From the IMG/VR virus record IMGVR_UViG_3300009128_000157, positions 1-21,286 of that record: 21,286 bases of DNA. One strand, 5' to 3'. Of this stretch, positions 1 through 7,200 are shown one piece after another. Both the position numbers and the translations under genes were made by a program. Under the pieces are notes generated by a model. It saw nothing but the letters and a program-made list of their open reading frames with translations. It had not been told where the DNA came from and made no database searches. Every line of letters begins with the position of its first letter. The first letter of the stretch is position 1. The DNA is from a virus.

Positions 1-2071
1 GAGGCAGGCCGCTAGGCATCGTGAGCGGCACCTCGTTTGGCTTCTGCGGATCGGTAGTGGACCCCAGAACCGTAATCATCTCCATGAGGTCGAACGAGGC
101 GTTCTCGTACTCCCCATACTCAATATCCACCGCGTCTTCGCCCTCTTGCCAGCTATCAACGAAGGGCGCAACAAAGGGGGCGCCAAAGATCGACATGGAC
201 CCCCCCTCGGGGAACCCCCCGTCAAACTCGGCCTTCGTCAACGTGAACGTGTCCACGTTGCGCCCATTGACGCGAAAGGCAGATGTATTGGTCTCCCCAT
301 CTGCGGGCCCATCGGGAACATTGGCCCCCGCGATGTGAATGGCCACCAGGGCAACGCTCAGGTCATTGTCAAAGTCGCTGCTCTGTAGATTGCAGGCGAG
401 TATCCTGGTGGAGTTGGTTGGACTGCCCGTATCCGCAACGTGCGACCCCATCCCCGACACGTTAGGGTTCAGGCCTCCGATGTATAGCGTGAGCATCCCC
501 GGGTCATTGGCGGGGTTCGCGCTATACACAGCATCCTCGCTGGTATTCATTGCGAGGGCGATTTGCGTGCCGTCCACACAGTACTGCTGCCAGATAAGCG
601 AGGGCCCGGAATCCGTCACGGTGTAGCGGATCAGGAAGAACTGGGTGTGAACCGTTCTGCTGTGTGCCGGGAACGAACCGAGGTTCAGTTGGTTCCCCGA
701 GGCCATAATGCCGTCGTCGTTCGGGAACCCGTCAGGGGGGAAGTCGGTATCGGACTTTGGGTTGTGGGAATAGGGGAGCAGCCCCATATTCAGAAAATTC
801 AGGTCGTCCGACCGGAAGCGGAGGGTCGGCAAAGAGCCTGCACCGTTCGCCATATAAGTGGGCCCGTCCCATTTCTCTGGGGCCAAGTGATCCGGCCAGT
901 CACCTGTTTGCCACCCCCAGATTGTCTGTGAAGGGGTCAGGCCGGATGCGTACATGCAGCGACCGATGATGTCGGTAGGTGGGACATACTCAACGCCCAC
1001 CCCGCCCGAATAGGCGGAAAACCCCTCCCCATACAGCGGCTCCTCTTCAAAGTCCCGCGAAGTATGCAGCCATCGACGGTCAAAAAGGGTCTGAACCTCT
1101 GCCCCATCAAAGGTCTCGTTAGCGAGGGTCTGTACATCATTCCAGGCGTGAAGGCGCCGCGCTGCCCCATAGCCGGTAATGTCCTCGAGTTCGTGCGGGC
1201 TCCAACTCTCAGCCGGGACGCTCCAACCCTCAACGCCAACCAAGTTACCGCGCGCGTCGTTTGCGGGGGAGGCCACCAGGATCTCGCCGTAAGGGTTCAA
1301 GTCAATCGCACTCACCGGCCAGGGGACCGTAGTGTGGCTCACTTCGGTAGGAGACGATGCGTTGAGTTGGCCCAGGACAAGCAAGTCGGCGGGGTGGATG
1401 CTTATCGGTGCGGCCCCCTGCTGGTCGCTATAGAAGCGGGCCACCACCAGGGCCCCGGCGCCAACAGCGAAGTCGCTGATACCGTAGAAACCATGCTCGG
1501 TCCAGGACTCTTGGAAATGGATCTTCTCGTCCGCTAGAACGTCAACGCGGTGCAGCTTCACAATCCGAGAGGCAAGGCCATTCGGGTGAGTCATAGCCAC
1601 ATAGACGTTCAAGTCTTCGTCTACCTGGATGCGGGAGACAACAACCTCGCTCGCAGGAACGTGGAGGGGATAGCGAGCCTCCTCCTCGCCATCGGGCCCA
1701 TACATGACGAAGACGCCGGAGGAATCTACGGTGTAGACATTCCCCACATAGTCGGTGGCAACAGCCAGTGCCTCGCGCTGCGAGGGCGTAACCTTAGACC
1801 AGGCCTCCTCGAGTGTCGCATCTGAAGGGCCCTGGAACTCCACCCGAGGCAGGTCTATCGAGGTGCCCATTATCGCGTCCACGCGAGCAGGCAGCGACTT
1901 CGCCAGGTAGTCGGCCCAACCGGCCCGCTGGCAGCCCTGGGAGCGCATTGTGGCGGGATGGCGGGTCCGGCAATTCAGCGCGTAGGGCGTCGTCACAGGG
2001 AGCTGCTGGGCATGGGCTCGCTCGAGGCTGACCCCATGCCGAGGCCATGTAATTTCAATGCGCGGTGCCAT
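1..2071 (-). CDS. large tail/receptor-binding-type protein (C-terminus outside window)
   Basis: The frame is open from an ATG at 2071 to the left edge, about 690 codons with no stop, so the protein is truncated by the window. The ATG overlaps the stop of the adaptor gene (TGATG), which fixes the start. Residues of about 90-260 show repeating beta-rich blocks (DYVGNVYTVDSSGVFVMYGP, DEDLNVYVAMTHPNG, NPYGEILVASP) like NHL or beta-propeller blades. The part from about residue 430 onward (HTQFFLIRYTVTDSG, IWQQYCVDGTQIALAMN, MLTLYIGGL) looks like a LamG/concanavalin-type jelly roll. I infer a virion appendage that recognises the host surface, placed after the head-tail adaptor as expected for a tail gene. 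I do not recognise the exact family, and a tail lyase or hub is possible. Confidence 0.7.
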   Translation of the reverse strand, partial: MAPRIEITWPRHGVSLERAHAQQLPVTTPYALNCRTRHPATMRSQGCQRAGWADYLAKSLPARVDAIMGTSIDLPRVEFQGPSDATLEEAWSKVTPSQREALAVATDYVGNVYTVDSSGVFVMYGPDGEEEARYPLHVPASEVVVSRIQVDEDLNVYVAMTHPNGLASRIVKLHRVDVLADEKIHFQESWTEHGFYGISDFAVGAGALVVARFYSDQQGAAPISIHPADLLVLGQLNASSPTEVSHTTVPWPVSAIDLNPYGEILVASPANDARGNLVGVEGWSVPAESWSPHELEDITGYGAARRLHAWNDVQTLANETFDGAEVQTLFDRRWLHTSRDFEEEPLYGEGFSAYSGGVGVEYVPPTDIIGRCMYASGLTPSQTIWGWQTGDWPDHLAPEKWDGPTYMANGAGSLPTLRFRSDDLNFLNMGLLPYSHNPKSDTDFPPDGFPNDDGIMASGNQLNLGSFPAHSRTVHTQFFLIRYTVTDSGPSLIWQQYCVDGTQIALAMNTSEDAVYSANPANDPGMLTLYIGGLNPNVSGMGSHVADTGSPTNSTRILACNLQSSDFDNDLSVALVAIHIAGANVPDGPADGETNTSAFRVNGRNVDTFTLTKAEFDGGFPEGGSMSIFGAPFVAPFVDSWQEGEDAVDIEYGEYENASFDLMEMITVLGSTTDPQKPNEVPLTMPSGLP

Positions 2072-2814
2072 CAGCTCGGATCATTCACCGGCTCATCGCC
2101 AAAGTAGTCTCCGTACCACGGCACCATAGCGGCGCCCCCCTCATAACCCCCGATGTCCGGCTGTTGGAACCCATCCCACTCCTGGATTCGGGCAAGGAAC
2201 TGGGAATGCTCGAGCAGCTCCAGGCGTTGCTCGAGGGAGCCGAGGGTCTCCTCTTCGATTGCGCGGGCGTGGATACGAACCAGGCGGCGGATCAGTGGCT
2301 CGAGCCTGGCTGGAACATCGACGTACTGGGTGTCCGCGTTTGTGTCCTTGCCCACCGGCTCGAGCAAGGCGCGATACCGCAGCCGAAAGACATCGGCCTC
2401 GGTAGATGCGGGGGTGGGGTAAAGCTCTAGCGTCGGCGTTGTCCCGCCCCCACTCGTCGGAATGCGGTGGACAACCGAGATGTACCAGCCCCAGGCAAAG
2501 GCGTCTGAGGTGTCGTCGTAGGCCCGAATTGTGGTAAGGCGATCAGGTGAGACCTGGCGAACGTAGTTGTGAACGCCGTCCTTGTGGTCAATGCCAATCA
2601 GATCCCGAAAGTCTGTCGGCAGCGTGATGTAATCCTGCGACGCAGTAGTGCCCAACACGACCTCGGGCCGAATCATCGACTGCCAATCGTGCATCACATT
2701 GAAGTACTCGATGCCCTGGTTGATGATGTTCTGATGGCTCGTCCAGGCCGAGGTATCCTCGGCGCCAGTTGCCATCCTCACCTCGTCGTAGAGGCTCTGA
2801 ACCGTAAGAGTCAT
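2071..2814 (-). CDS. head-tail adaptor/connector protein
   Basis: A 247-residue protein whose N-terminal half has the pattern seen in P22 gp4-like and T7 gp11-like adaptors: a helical start, INQGIEYFNVMHDWQ (about residues 31-45), then LPTDFRDLIGI (about 75-85). A C-terminal helical stretch rich in Arg and Glu follows. Adaptors of this type form a ring under the portal and close the head after packaging. An upstream GGAAG lies 5-6 bases before the ATG, and the stop overlaps the next gene by one base. Its position after the capsid and decoration genes and before the large tail protein fits. The family call is by motif resemblance only; the role is more certain than the exact family. Confidence 0.65.
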   Translation of the reverse strand: MTLTVQSLYDEVRMATGAEDTSAWTSHQNIINQGIEYFNVMHDWQSMIRPEVVLGTTASQDYITLPTDFRDLIGIDHKDGVHNYVRQVSPDRLTTIRAYDDTSDAFAWGWYISVVHRIPTSGGGTTPTLELYPTPASTEADVFRLRYRALLEPVGKDTNADTQYVDVPARLEPLIRRLVRIHARAIEEETLGSLEQRLELLEHSQFLARIQEWDGFQQPDIGGYEGGAAMVPWYGDYFGDEPVNDPS

Positions 2815-2844
2815 GCGTACTTCCGGTAGGGGAAAAGGGCCCCA

Positions 2845-2863
2845 GGGCGCGGCTGGCGCACCC
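2845..2863 (-). terminator. possible weak terminator or attenuator hairpin
   Basis: On the minus strand GGGTGCG-CCAGC-CGCGCCC can form a 7-bp stem with one G-U pair and a 5-base loop. It is followed after seven bases by a short TTTT. It lies in the 78-bp gap between the second decoration-like gene and the adaptor gene, where a partial terminator would lower tail-gene transcription relative to capsid genes. The T-run is too short and distant for a strong intrinsic terminator. Confidence 0.25.
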
Positions 2864-2892
2864 CGAGGCCCGTCGAGTTGTCAGAGGCCCAA

Positions 2893-3474
2893 CTAGGCGA
2901 CGCCCTGGATGATGCCGAAGCCCTCGACCCCGTTGAAGAGGACCGGACGCAGCACCTCCCCGTCACCATCGACCACCGTGTTACCCGAGCCGAGGCGCGA
3001 GTATGCGAGGATTTTCGCGGCGGATTGCGTGGTCATGTCCGCAACGTAGCGAAGGTTGTCCGACGTGGTTCCTTCGCCCGCGTAGAGCGCGGCATCGTCG
3101 ATAATGGTGGTGCCCGAGTTGACCTCCAGGAGAGCCATGCCGTAGCCTCGGAGAAGCACTACGCCGCTCGCGCCATCGGCAATGTCCTCCAGGAGGAGGG
3201 CGTGGATGCGGGCGGTCAGGGAGGCTTGGGCCTCGTTCTGGTCTGCGCTGGGTACTGCCGGGGCCTCCATGTCGAAGTCATCCATCTGATTGATGTCGTT
3301 CTCCGTCAAGTCGGTCGCCGCATCGTAGCCCCCAGAGGGGATCAGGCGCACCGTGTTGCCCCGGGAGAAGTTCCCCCCCGAGTCGTTGCGTGCCCGGATC
3401 ACCGTAGCGGTGCCGGGGATCGCAATATCGGTCGGTTGTTGAATTCCAATGTTTTCGAAAACCTGGATTGCCAT
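2893..3474 (-). CDS. capsid decoration-like protein, copy 2
   Basis: A 193-residue protein without charged low-complexity tracts, predicted to be mainly beta. It is a diverged paralog of the gene immediately upstream: shared blocks include a start of the form VGxQxP, a GNTVRLIPSG-type turn, APAVPS, an LL.D..A..GxVxxRG block in the middle, AYSRLGSG, and a closing FNGVEGFG. A strong ribosome site (AGGAGGAGGT) sits seven bases before the ATG at 3474, directly after the stop of copy 1. Small beta proteins encoded right after the major capsid protein are commonly head decoration or cement proteins, so I infer that role. No named family was recognised. Confidence 0.55.
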   Translation of the reverse strand: MAIQVFENIGIQQPTDIAIPGTATVIRARNDSGGNFSRGNTVRLIPSGGYDAATDLTENDINQMDDFDMEAPAVPSADQNEAQASLTARIHALLLEDIADGASGVVLLRGYGMALLEVNSGTTIIDDAALYAGEGTTSDNLRYVADMTTQSAAKILAYSRLGSGNTVVDGDGEVLRPVLFNGVEGFGIIQGVA

Positions 3475-3488
3475 GGTGCTACCTCCTC

Positions 3489-4049
3489 CTAGACGCCGAC
3501 ATGCCAGCCGAAGCCCTCGACACCGTTGAAGGCGACGGGGTAAAGGCCGATAGCGGCACCGGAAGCCACAGAGCCGTCATAGCGGCTGCGGGCGATGACC
3601 TTCACGTTGACACCAGTAGCCGCGTCGCGGATGTTCTGGAGTGTGTTGGTGGTTGCCCCGGCACCGACGTACATGCCACTGTCCAGGGTAAGAGTTGTGG
3701 TGAGAACGTCCGTCATGGCGAGGCACAGGCCCCGGACCATCACCCAGCCTGTCTCATTTGCAGCGAGGTCCTGCATAAGGACCCCGAAGACGGCGCTCGC
3801 CTGGTCCGCCCCCACGTCAGTATCCGTCGGAACAGACGGGGCCGAAATGGTAGTGAACTCGTCGAATGCTGTCGGGTCGAAATCGTCGTAAGAGACCGCC
3901 GTGGTCTTGCCCGGCGTGAGGCGCATGACGTGCCCCTGAGAGTACGGTGTCGCGCCATTCGTAACAGACACCAGGCCACCATGGGTCTGGTTCTGACTGA
4001 GTTGGGCCGGGCCCTGGACGCCGACTTGCGGAAAGAGAATGTTGCTCAT
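3489..4049 (-). CDS. capsid decoration-like protein, copy 1
   Basis: A 186-residue protein directly downstream of the major capsid gene, 12 bases after its stop, with GGGGGT ahead of the ATG. It shares its architecture and several sequence blocks with the following gene (GHVMRLTPGK, APSVPTD, GWVMVRG, ARSRYDGS, FNGVEGFG), so the two arose by tandem duplication. The sequence is rich in Thr, Val and Gly with few charged residues, as expected for a beta-rich virion surface protein. I infer a head decoration or stabilisation protein from composition and position. It could instead be a small head-spike subunit. Confidence 0.55.
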   Translation of the reverse strand: MSNILFPQVGVQGPAQLSQNQTHGGLVSVTNGATPYSQGHVMRLTPGKTTAVSYDDFDPTAFDEFTTISAPSVPTDTDVGADQASAVFGVLMQDLAANETGWVMVRGLCLAMTDVLTTTLTLDSGMYVGAGATTNTLQNIRDAATGVNVKVIARSRYDGSVASGAAIGLYPVAFNGVEGFGWHVGV

Positions 4050-4061
4050 GTAGAGGACCCC

Positions 4062-5276
4062 CTAACTGATGGAAACGTCGGTGGTCGGGTAAACGATGCC
4101 CTGGCGGCGCAGATCGCGGCACATGTTGTTGTGCCAGTTGTCCACAGGGATAACGTGGTCGGTCACTTGGTTGCTGGGCGACTTCATGGGCAGCCGCTTG
4201 AAGATGCGGTTGCTGTACACGGATTTGTGCAAGGTCTGGAAGTCGAAGAAGTGGAAGCGCGGACCCCTGTTGGCCGGCCCACTGTCGTCGTCGTAGTTCG
4301 AGTAGGTCGAGTGCGTAGACGTGTCCGCTGCGGCCTCTGCGGTCGGATAGATCTCCGCAGTATCGAGGGCCTTGACATACACCAGCTCGACGCCGTCGAA
4401 GTTGGGACCGGGATAGGCCGGGTTCTGCGGGCCCATGCGGAACCAATCCTGGTTCTGCCGGAGCGAGCTTTGGAACATGCGGAAGCCATCCTTGTTCGTC
4501 GCGCAGACGTAGGGGCGGCTCATCGGATCGCTCATCTCGGCGCCTTGCGGTCCCGGCAACGGGCCGTAAGACAGGTCGAGCATGATCTCGTCGAACGCCT
4601 CAAAGAGGTGCCCGTTCGCATGGCCTCCGTACACGTCATAACCCGCTCGCGCATTGTCCCACAGGGGGTAAGTGACCTTGGAGAGGCCCTGCACCGAATC
4701 GTTGCCGGAGTTGCCGGACTGGTAGCTGGCGTAGAGGCCGACACCGTTGGCGCCCGTGACAACACCCAGCTCGTTGGAGAACAGAGCAAGAGACTGCGGC
4801 ACCTTGCCGGCGGACTGCTCCATGTCTGCGTATGACGGAAGGGCCCATAGCTGGTCCTCCATCTCATGCGCCAGACTCGTCACCGTTCGCATGGTGAGCT
4901 TCTTACGCATGGAGACGAACTCCTGGTGCTGGATCTCCTCGCGCAGGTTGGTGCTGGCGTTGAGCTCGACCTGTTGGTCGTTCCAGGCGATGTGATCGAC
5001 CGTGAAGCGCCAGTCAACCTCCCAGTTGTCGAGCACCTGGGGGTCGGGCCAGGTCTGCTTCTCGCCCGGCTTGTAGTTCCGGGCCGTCGAGATGTCTCGA
5101 ATCATCACGTCGCCGCGCATCTTCGAGCCGCCTTGCACCACCTTATGACCCTCAGACCCCGCGAGGAGGTACTTGAGGAAGTAGGTGCCCTGTCGGGTGA
5201 GGAGGTTGCAGATCTGCTGCGGCCCCCCGATGTCTGCCGGGCCTGTCGCCAGCAGGAAGTCAGTGAAAAGGTCCAT
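4062..5276 (-). CDS. major capsid protein
   Basis: A 404-residue protein in the classic place for the major capsid protein: directly after the scaffold gene, with a ribosome site (AAGGGG) before the ATG at 5276. The N-terminal third contains a run typical of HK97-fold coats that begin with a helix, then a beta E-loop-like section (GGSKMRGDVMIRDI) and an extended Trp-rich stretch (DNWEVDWRFTVDHIAWNDQQ). A long helix follows (about residues 115-150, FVSMRKKLTMRTVTSLAHE), resembling the spine helix. The rest is Gly/Tyr/Asp-rich, with YVCATNKDGFRMFQ in the middle. The HK97 fold is inferred, not shown, but operon order and size make this the only good capsid candidate here. Confidence 0.75.
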   Translation of the reverse strand: MDLFTDFLLATGPADIGGPQQICNLLTRQGTYFLKYLLAGSEGHKVVQGGSKMRGDVMIRDISTARNYKPGEKQTWPDPQVLDNWEVDWRFTVDHIAWNDQQVELNASTNLREEIQHQEFVSMRKKLTMRTVTSLAHEMEDQLWALPSYADMEQSAGKVPQSLALFSNELGVVTGANGVGLYASYQSGNSGNDSVQGLSKVTYPLWDNARAGYDVYGGHANGHLFEAFDEIMLDLSYGPLPGPQGAEMSDPMSRPYVCATNKDGFRMFQSSLRQNQDWFRMGPQNPAYPGPNFDGVELVYVKALDTAEIYPTAEAAADTSTHSTYSNYDDDSGPANRGPRFHFFDFQTLHKSVYSNRIFKRLPMKSPSNQVTDHVIPVDNWHNNMCRDLRRQGIVYPTTDVSIS

Positions 5277-5314
5277 GGTTGCCCCTTATAGGGCTGCGCG
5301 GAGCGTTCGCCCCG

Positions 5315-6358
5315 CTAGAAACCCGAAGCCCGATTCGCCGCTGCTACATTCCCGTCCGTGTCCTTATACGTTCGCAGCCATTCCATGCTGCGCTCGTCCG
5401 CAGATCGGTCCTGGTTCTGTGATGCGACTTGTCGAGTGGGCAAGGGAGGTTGTTTCCGCCCCTTCCCCTTCGAGCGAGATTTACCTTGGGAGGATGCCTT
5501 TGCCCCGAAGACCTTGATGCACGCAAGCTCCATGTCCTCCGCGAGCTGATCCCGCGAAACAACACGCGGGTCCTGCCCAGAGACGGCTTGGAGTTTGTCG
5601 AGCACCGTGTAGACCTCGGCGCGGTTGTTGGCCTCCCGCAGCATCGGGAACCGTTCCTCGAGCTGCCTCCCCACGTCAGCGCGTGCATACTCCTGGAGCC
5701 CCTTGAAGAGGGTTCCCATCTCCTTGGCTACCTGTGCTTGGGTTGCCTTGGTGATGTCCTGCACAATGCCCGTGAGGGCAGGGACGAGATCTTCGCCATA
5801 CAAATCCTCGAGGGGTTCGAGGCGTGCAGACAGGTCGAGAGAGTCTCCCTCGGCGGGTTCGCTGGCGGTCGCATCGTCGCCAGAGTCCGTAGAGCTGTCC
5901 TTAGCCTGGTCCCCCGAGTCTGGCTCGGTGTCCCCTTGTTCCTTGTCCTTGGGCCGGAGGCGGTCCACCTCGGCCTGCTGTTCGGCCAGGGCGAGCCCAT
6001 TCTCGAGCACGTCCTCCTGGCTCATGTTCTCGATCATGCCCTGCATCCCCTTGGGGAGCCCCCGCTTGAGGGCCTGTAGGGCCTTCCCATAAAGGGGAGA
6101 GTCGGGGGCAGACTCCACCGGGCCCCCACTCTCGCCCCCAGCGCCAGACTCATCATCGGCGCCTGCCAGGCCCATCCCCACGGCCAGATGGCCCTCGAGG
6201 GTGTCCTGGTGCTTATGGGCGTTGGCCTTCAGCCACTCCATCGCGCCCGACTCGTCCTCAAACGCCCCGCTAGGCTCGGGGGCAGTCGGTGCGGGAGCCT
6301 GCGGAGGGCTAGGCGGATCGCTGGCTACCTCGGACGTGGCTTCGGTTGTGTCACCCAT
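5315..6358 (-). CDS. capsid scaffolding protein
   Basis: A 347-residue, strongly acidic protein with low-complexity Pro/Ala/Ser/Glu at residues 11-40 and Asp/Ser/Gly at 140-172. A helical section with heptad-like spacing spans about 186-260, and a compact basic patch lies at 289-302 (GKSRSKGKGRK). Scaffolds of the P22/HK97-type pathway are acidic, helical and carry a basic C-terminal coat-binding element. This gene lies immediately upstream of the major capsid gene, the usual order. The ATG at 6358 follows CAGGGAC. No protease domain is visible. The residues after the basic patch (to ASGF) are an extra tail of about 45 residues. Confidence 0.72.
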   Translation of the reverse strand: MGDTTEATSEVASDPPSPPQAPAPTAPEPSGAFEDESGAMEWLKANAHKHQDTLEGHLAVGMGLAGADDESGAGGESGGPVESAPDSPLYGKALQALKRGLPKGMQGMIENMSQEDVLENGLALAEQQAEVDRLRPKDKEQGDTEPDSGDQAKDSSTDSGDDATASEPAEGDSLDLSARLEPLEDLYGEDLVPALTGIVQDITKATQAQVAKEMGTLFKGLQEYARADVGRQLEERFPMLREANNRAEVYTVLDKLQAVSGQDPRVVSRDQLAEDMELACIKVFGAKASSQGKSRSKGKGRKQPPLPTRQVASQNQDRSADERSMEWLRTYKDTDGNVAAANRASGF

Positions 6359-6367
6359 GTCCCTGGT

Positions 6368-6688
6368 CTACTCGTCATTGAAGCCGATGTCCACCCCGCG
6401 ATCCTGAAGTGATTTGGCCCAGTTCTCTGCGCGGGAACGATTCGAGAAACAGGGGGTCCCACGGGCGTCTCGGAAGTCACATTCCGCCGCTTCTGGGCTC
6501 CTCCGGCTCACCTGATAGCACCGGAAGATCTCGTCGTAGCGGGCGTCGAGCTGCTGATCCCGTTCAGGAATCCGGCGCAGGCGGCGGCCACCAATCTCGA
6601 CGATCTCTCCAATGGCAGGGGCATCAGCCATGGAGAGTTCAACCTCGGCCAGTTGGCCCGCTCCCTCGTCCCAAAACGAATAGATCAT
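6368..6688 (-). CDS. small protein resembling a cysteine-less FmdB-type zinc ribbon
   Basis: A 106-residue protein. Phage and bacterial FmdB-type proteins start with Y-x-F-x-C-x-x-C-G, continue with x-SM-x-DxP, then C-P-x-C-G-G and RR(I/V). Here the order IYSFWDEG, ELSMADAP, EIGGRRLRRIP is kept while all four cysteines are absent; Cys57, Cys70 and Cys80 lie further along. The start is the ATG at 6688, which overlaps the upstream stop (ATGA) and follows AAGGAGG by seven bases. A longer in-frame reading from 7159 is rejected because it lies over the lipoprotein gene. Such proteins often sit between portal and scaffold genes. The function is unknown, and the resemblance is by eye. Confidence 0.55.
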   Translation of the reverse strand: MIYSFWDEGAGQLAEVELSMADAPAIGEIVEIGGRRLRRIPERDQQLDARYDEIFRCYQVSRRSPEAAECDFRDARGTPCFSNRSRAENWAKSLQDRGVDIGFNDE

Positions 6689-7200
6689 GTGGTGGCCTCC
6701 TTGTGCCTTCCGTTGACCTTCTTGACCTTCTGGACCCCCCAAATCGTGCCCAGAGTGCCCAAAATCGCCGTCAGAGCCGCAAGACTCATCGAACCCCAGG
6801 GCGTGTGGATGGCCTGGTCCTCGGACACGGGTTTGGCTTCGGCTGGGGCCGGATGTGCCTCGGTCCGCTCGGGGGTGAGGGCGGACTCGAGCCGACCGAT
6901 GGCGGGGCCCCACCAGGCGGGGGGCTGGTCGGAGGGGGCAGGTTCGACCCGGGCGGGAGGGGGCTCCGGGGTACGAAACGGAGGAAGGCCGGCCACCTCC
7001 GGGGCCGACCGCCTGATCTCCTCCTCTCGAAAGCCCAGGGTAAAGCCCAGGGTTGCATACTGCTCGTCCCCGTCTAGGTCCGATGTCACGCTGACGTGGG
7101 GATAGAGGTCCATCGCTGTCTGCCTCCCAGGCCCAGCACAGGCCGGGAGGAAGGCACACAAGAAGGCCAGCAGGAAGGTGGGCCGGGAATGCGGCTTCAC
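6685..7200 (-). CDS. lipoprotein with u-spanin-like layout
   Basis: A 171-residue protein starting with GTG at 7200, one base overlapped with the portal stop (TAGTG) and preceded by GGGGGGAG. Residues 1-21 form a lipoprotein signal: basic start, hydrophobic core, and lipobox L-P-A-C with Cys21. A Pro-rich stretch lies at 72-95, and a hydrophobic span at about 137-155 (SLAALTAILGTLGTIWGV) is followed by a Lys/Arg-rich tail. An outer-membrane lipid anchor plus a C-terminal inner-membrane anchor is the defining layout of unimolecular spanins (phage T1 gp11), which fuse inner and outer membranes at lysis. The position among head genes is unusual for a lysis protein, so a virion or infection membrane role is a real alternative. 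Confidence 0.6.
   Translation of the reverse strand: MKPHSRPTFLLAFLCAFLPACAGPGRQTAMDLYPHVSVTSDLDGDEQYATLGFTLGFREEEIRRSAPEVAGLPPFRTPEPPPARVEPAPSDQPPAWWGPAIGRLESALTPERTEAHPAPAEAKPVSEDQAIHTPWGSMSLAALTAILGTLGTIWGVQKVKKVNGRHKEATT

Noticed and set aside
3468-4835. A 455-residue plus-strand open frame over the capsid and decoration genes
   Set aside because: It is antisense to the capsid and decoration genes, is His/Val/Arg-rich without motifs, and has no ribosome site. High GC produces long shadow frames.
6689-7159. An N-terminal extension of the FmdB-like gene to 7159
   Set aside because: It lies over the lipoprotein gene, and the internal ATG at 6688 has AAGGAGG and an ATGA overlap.
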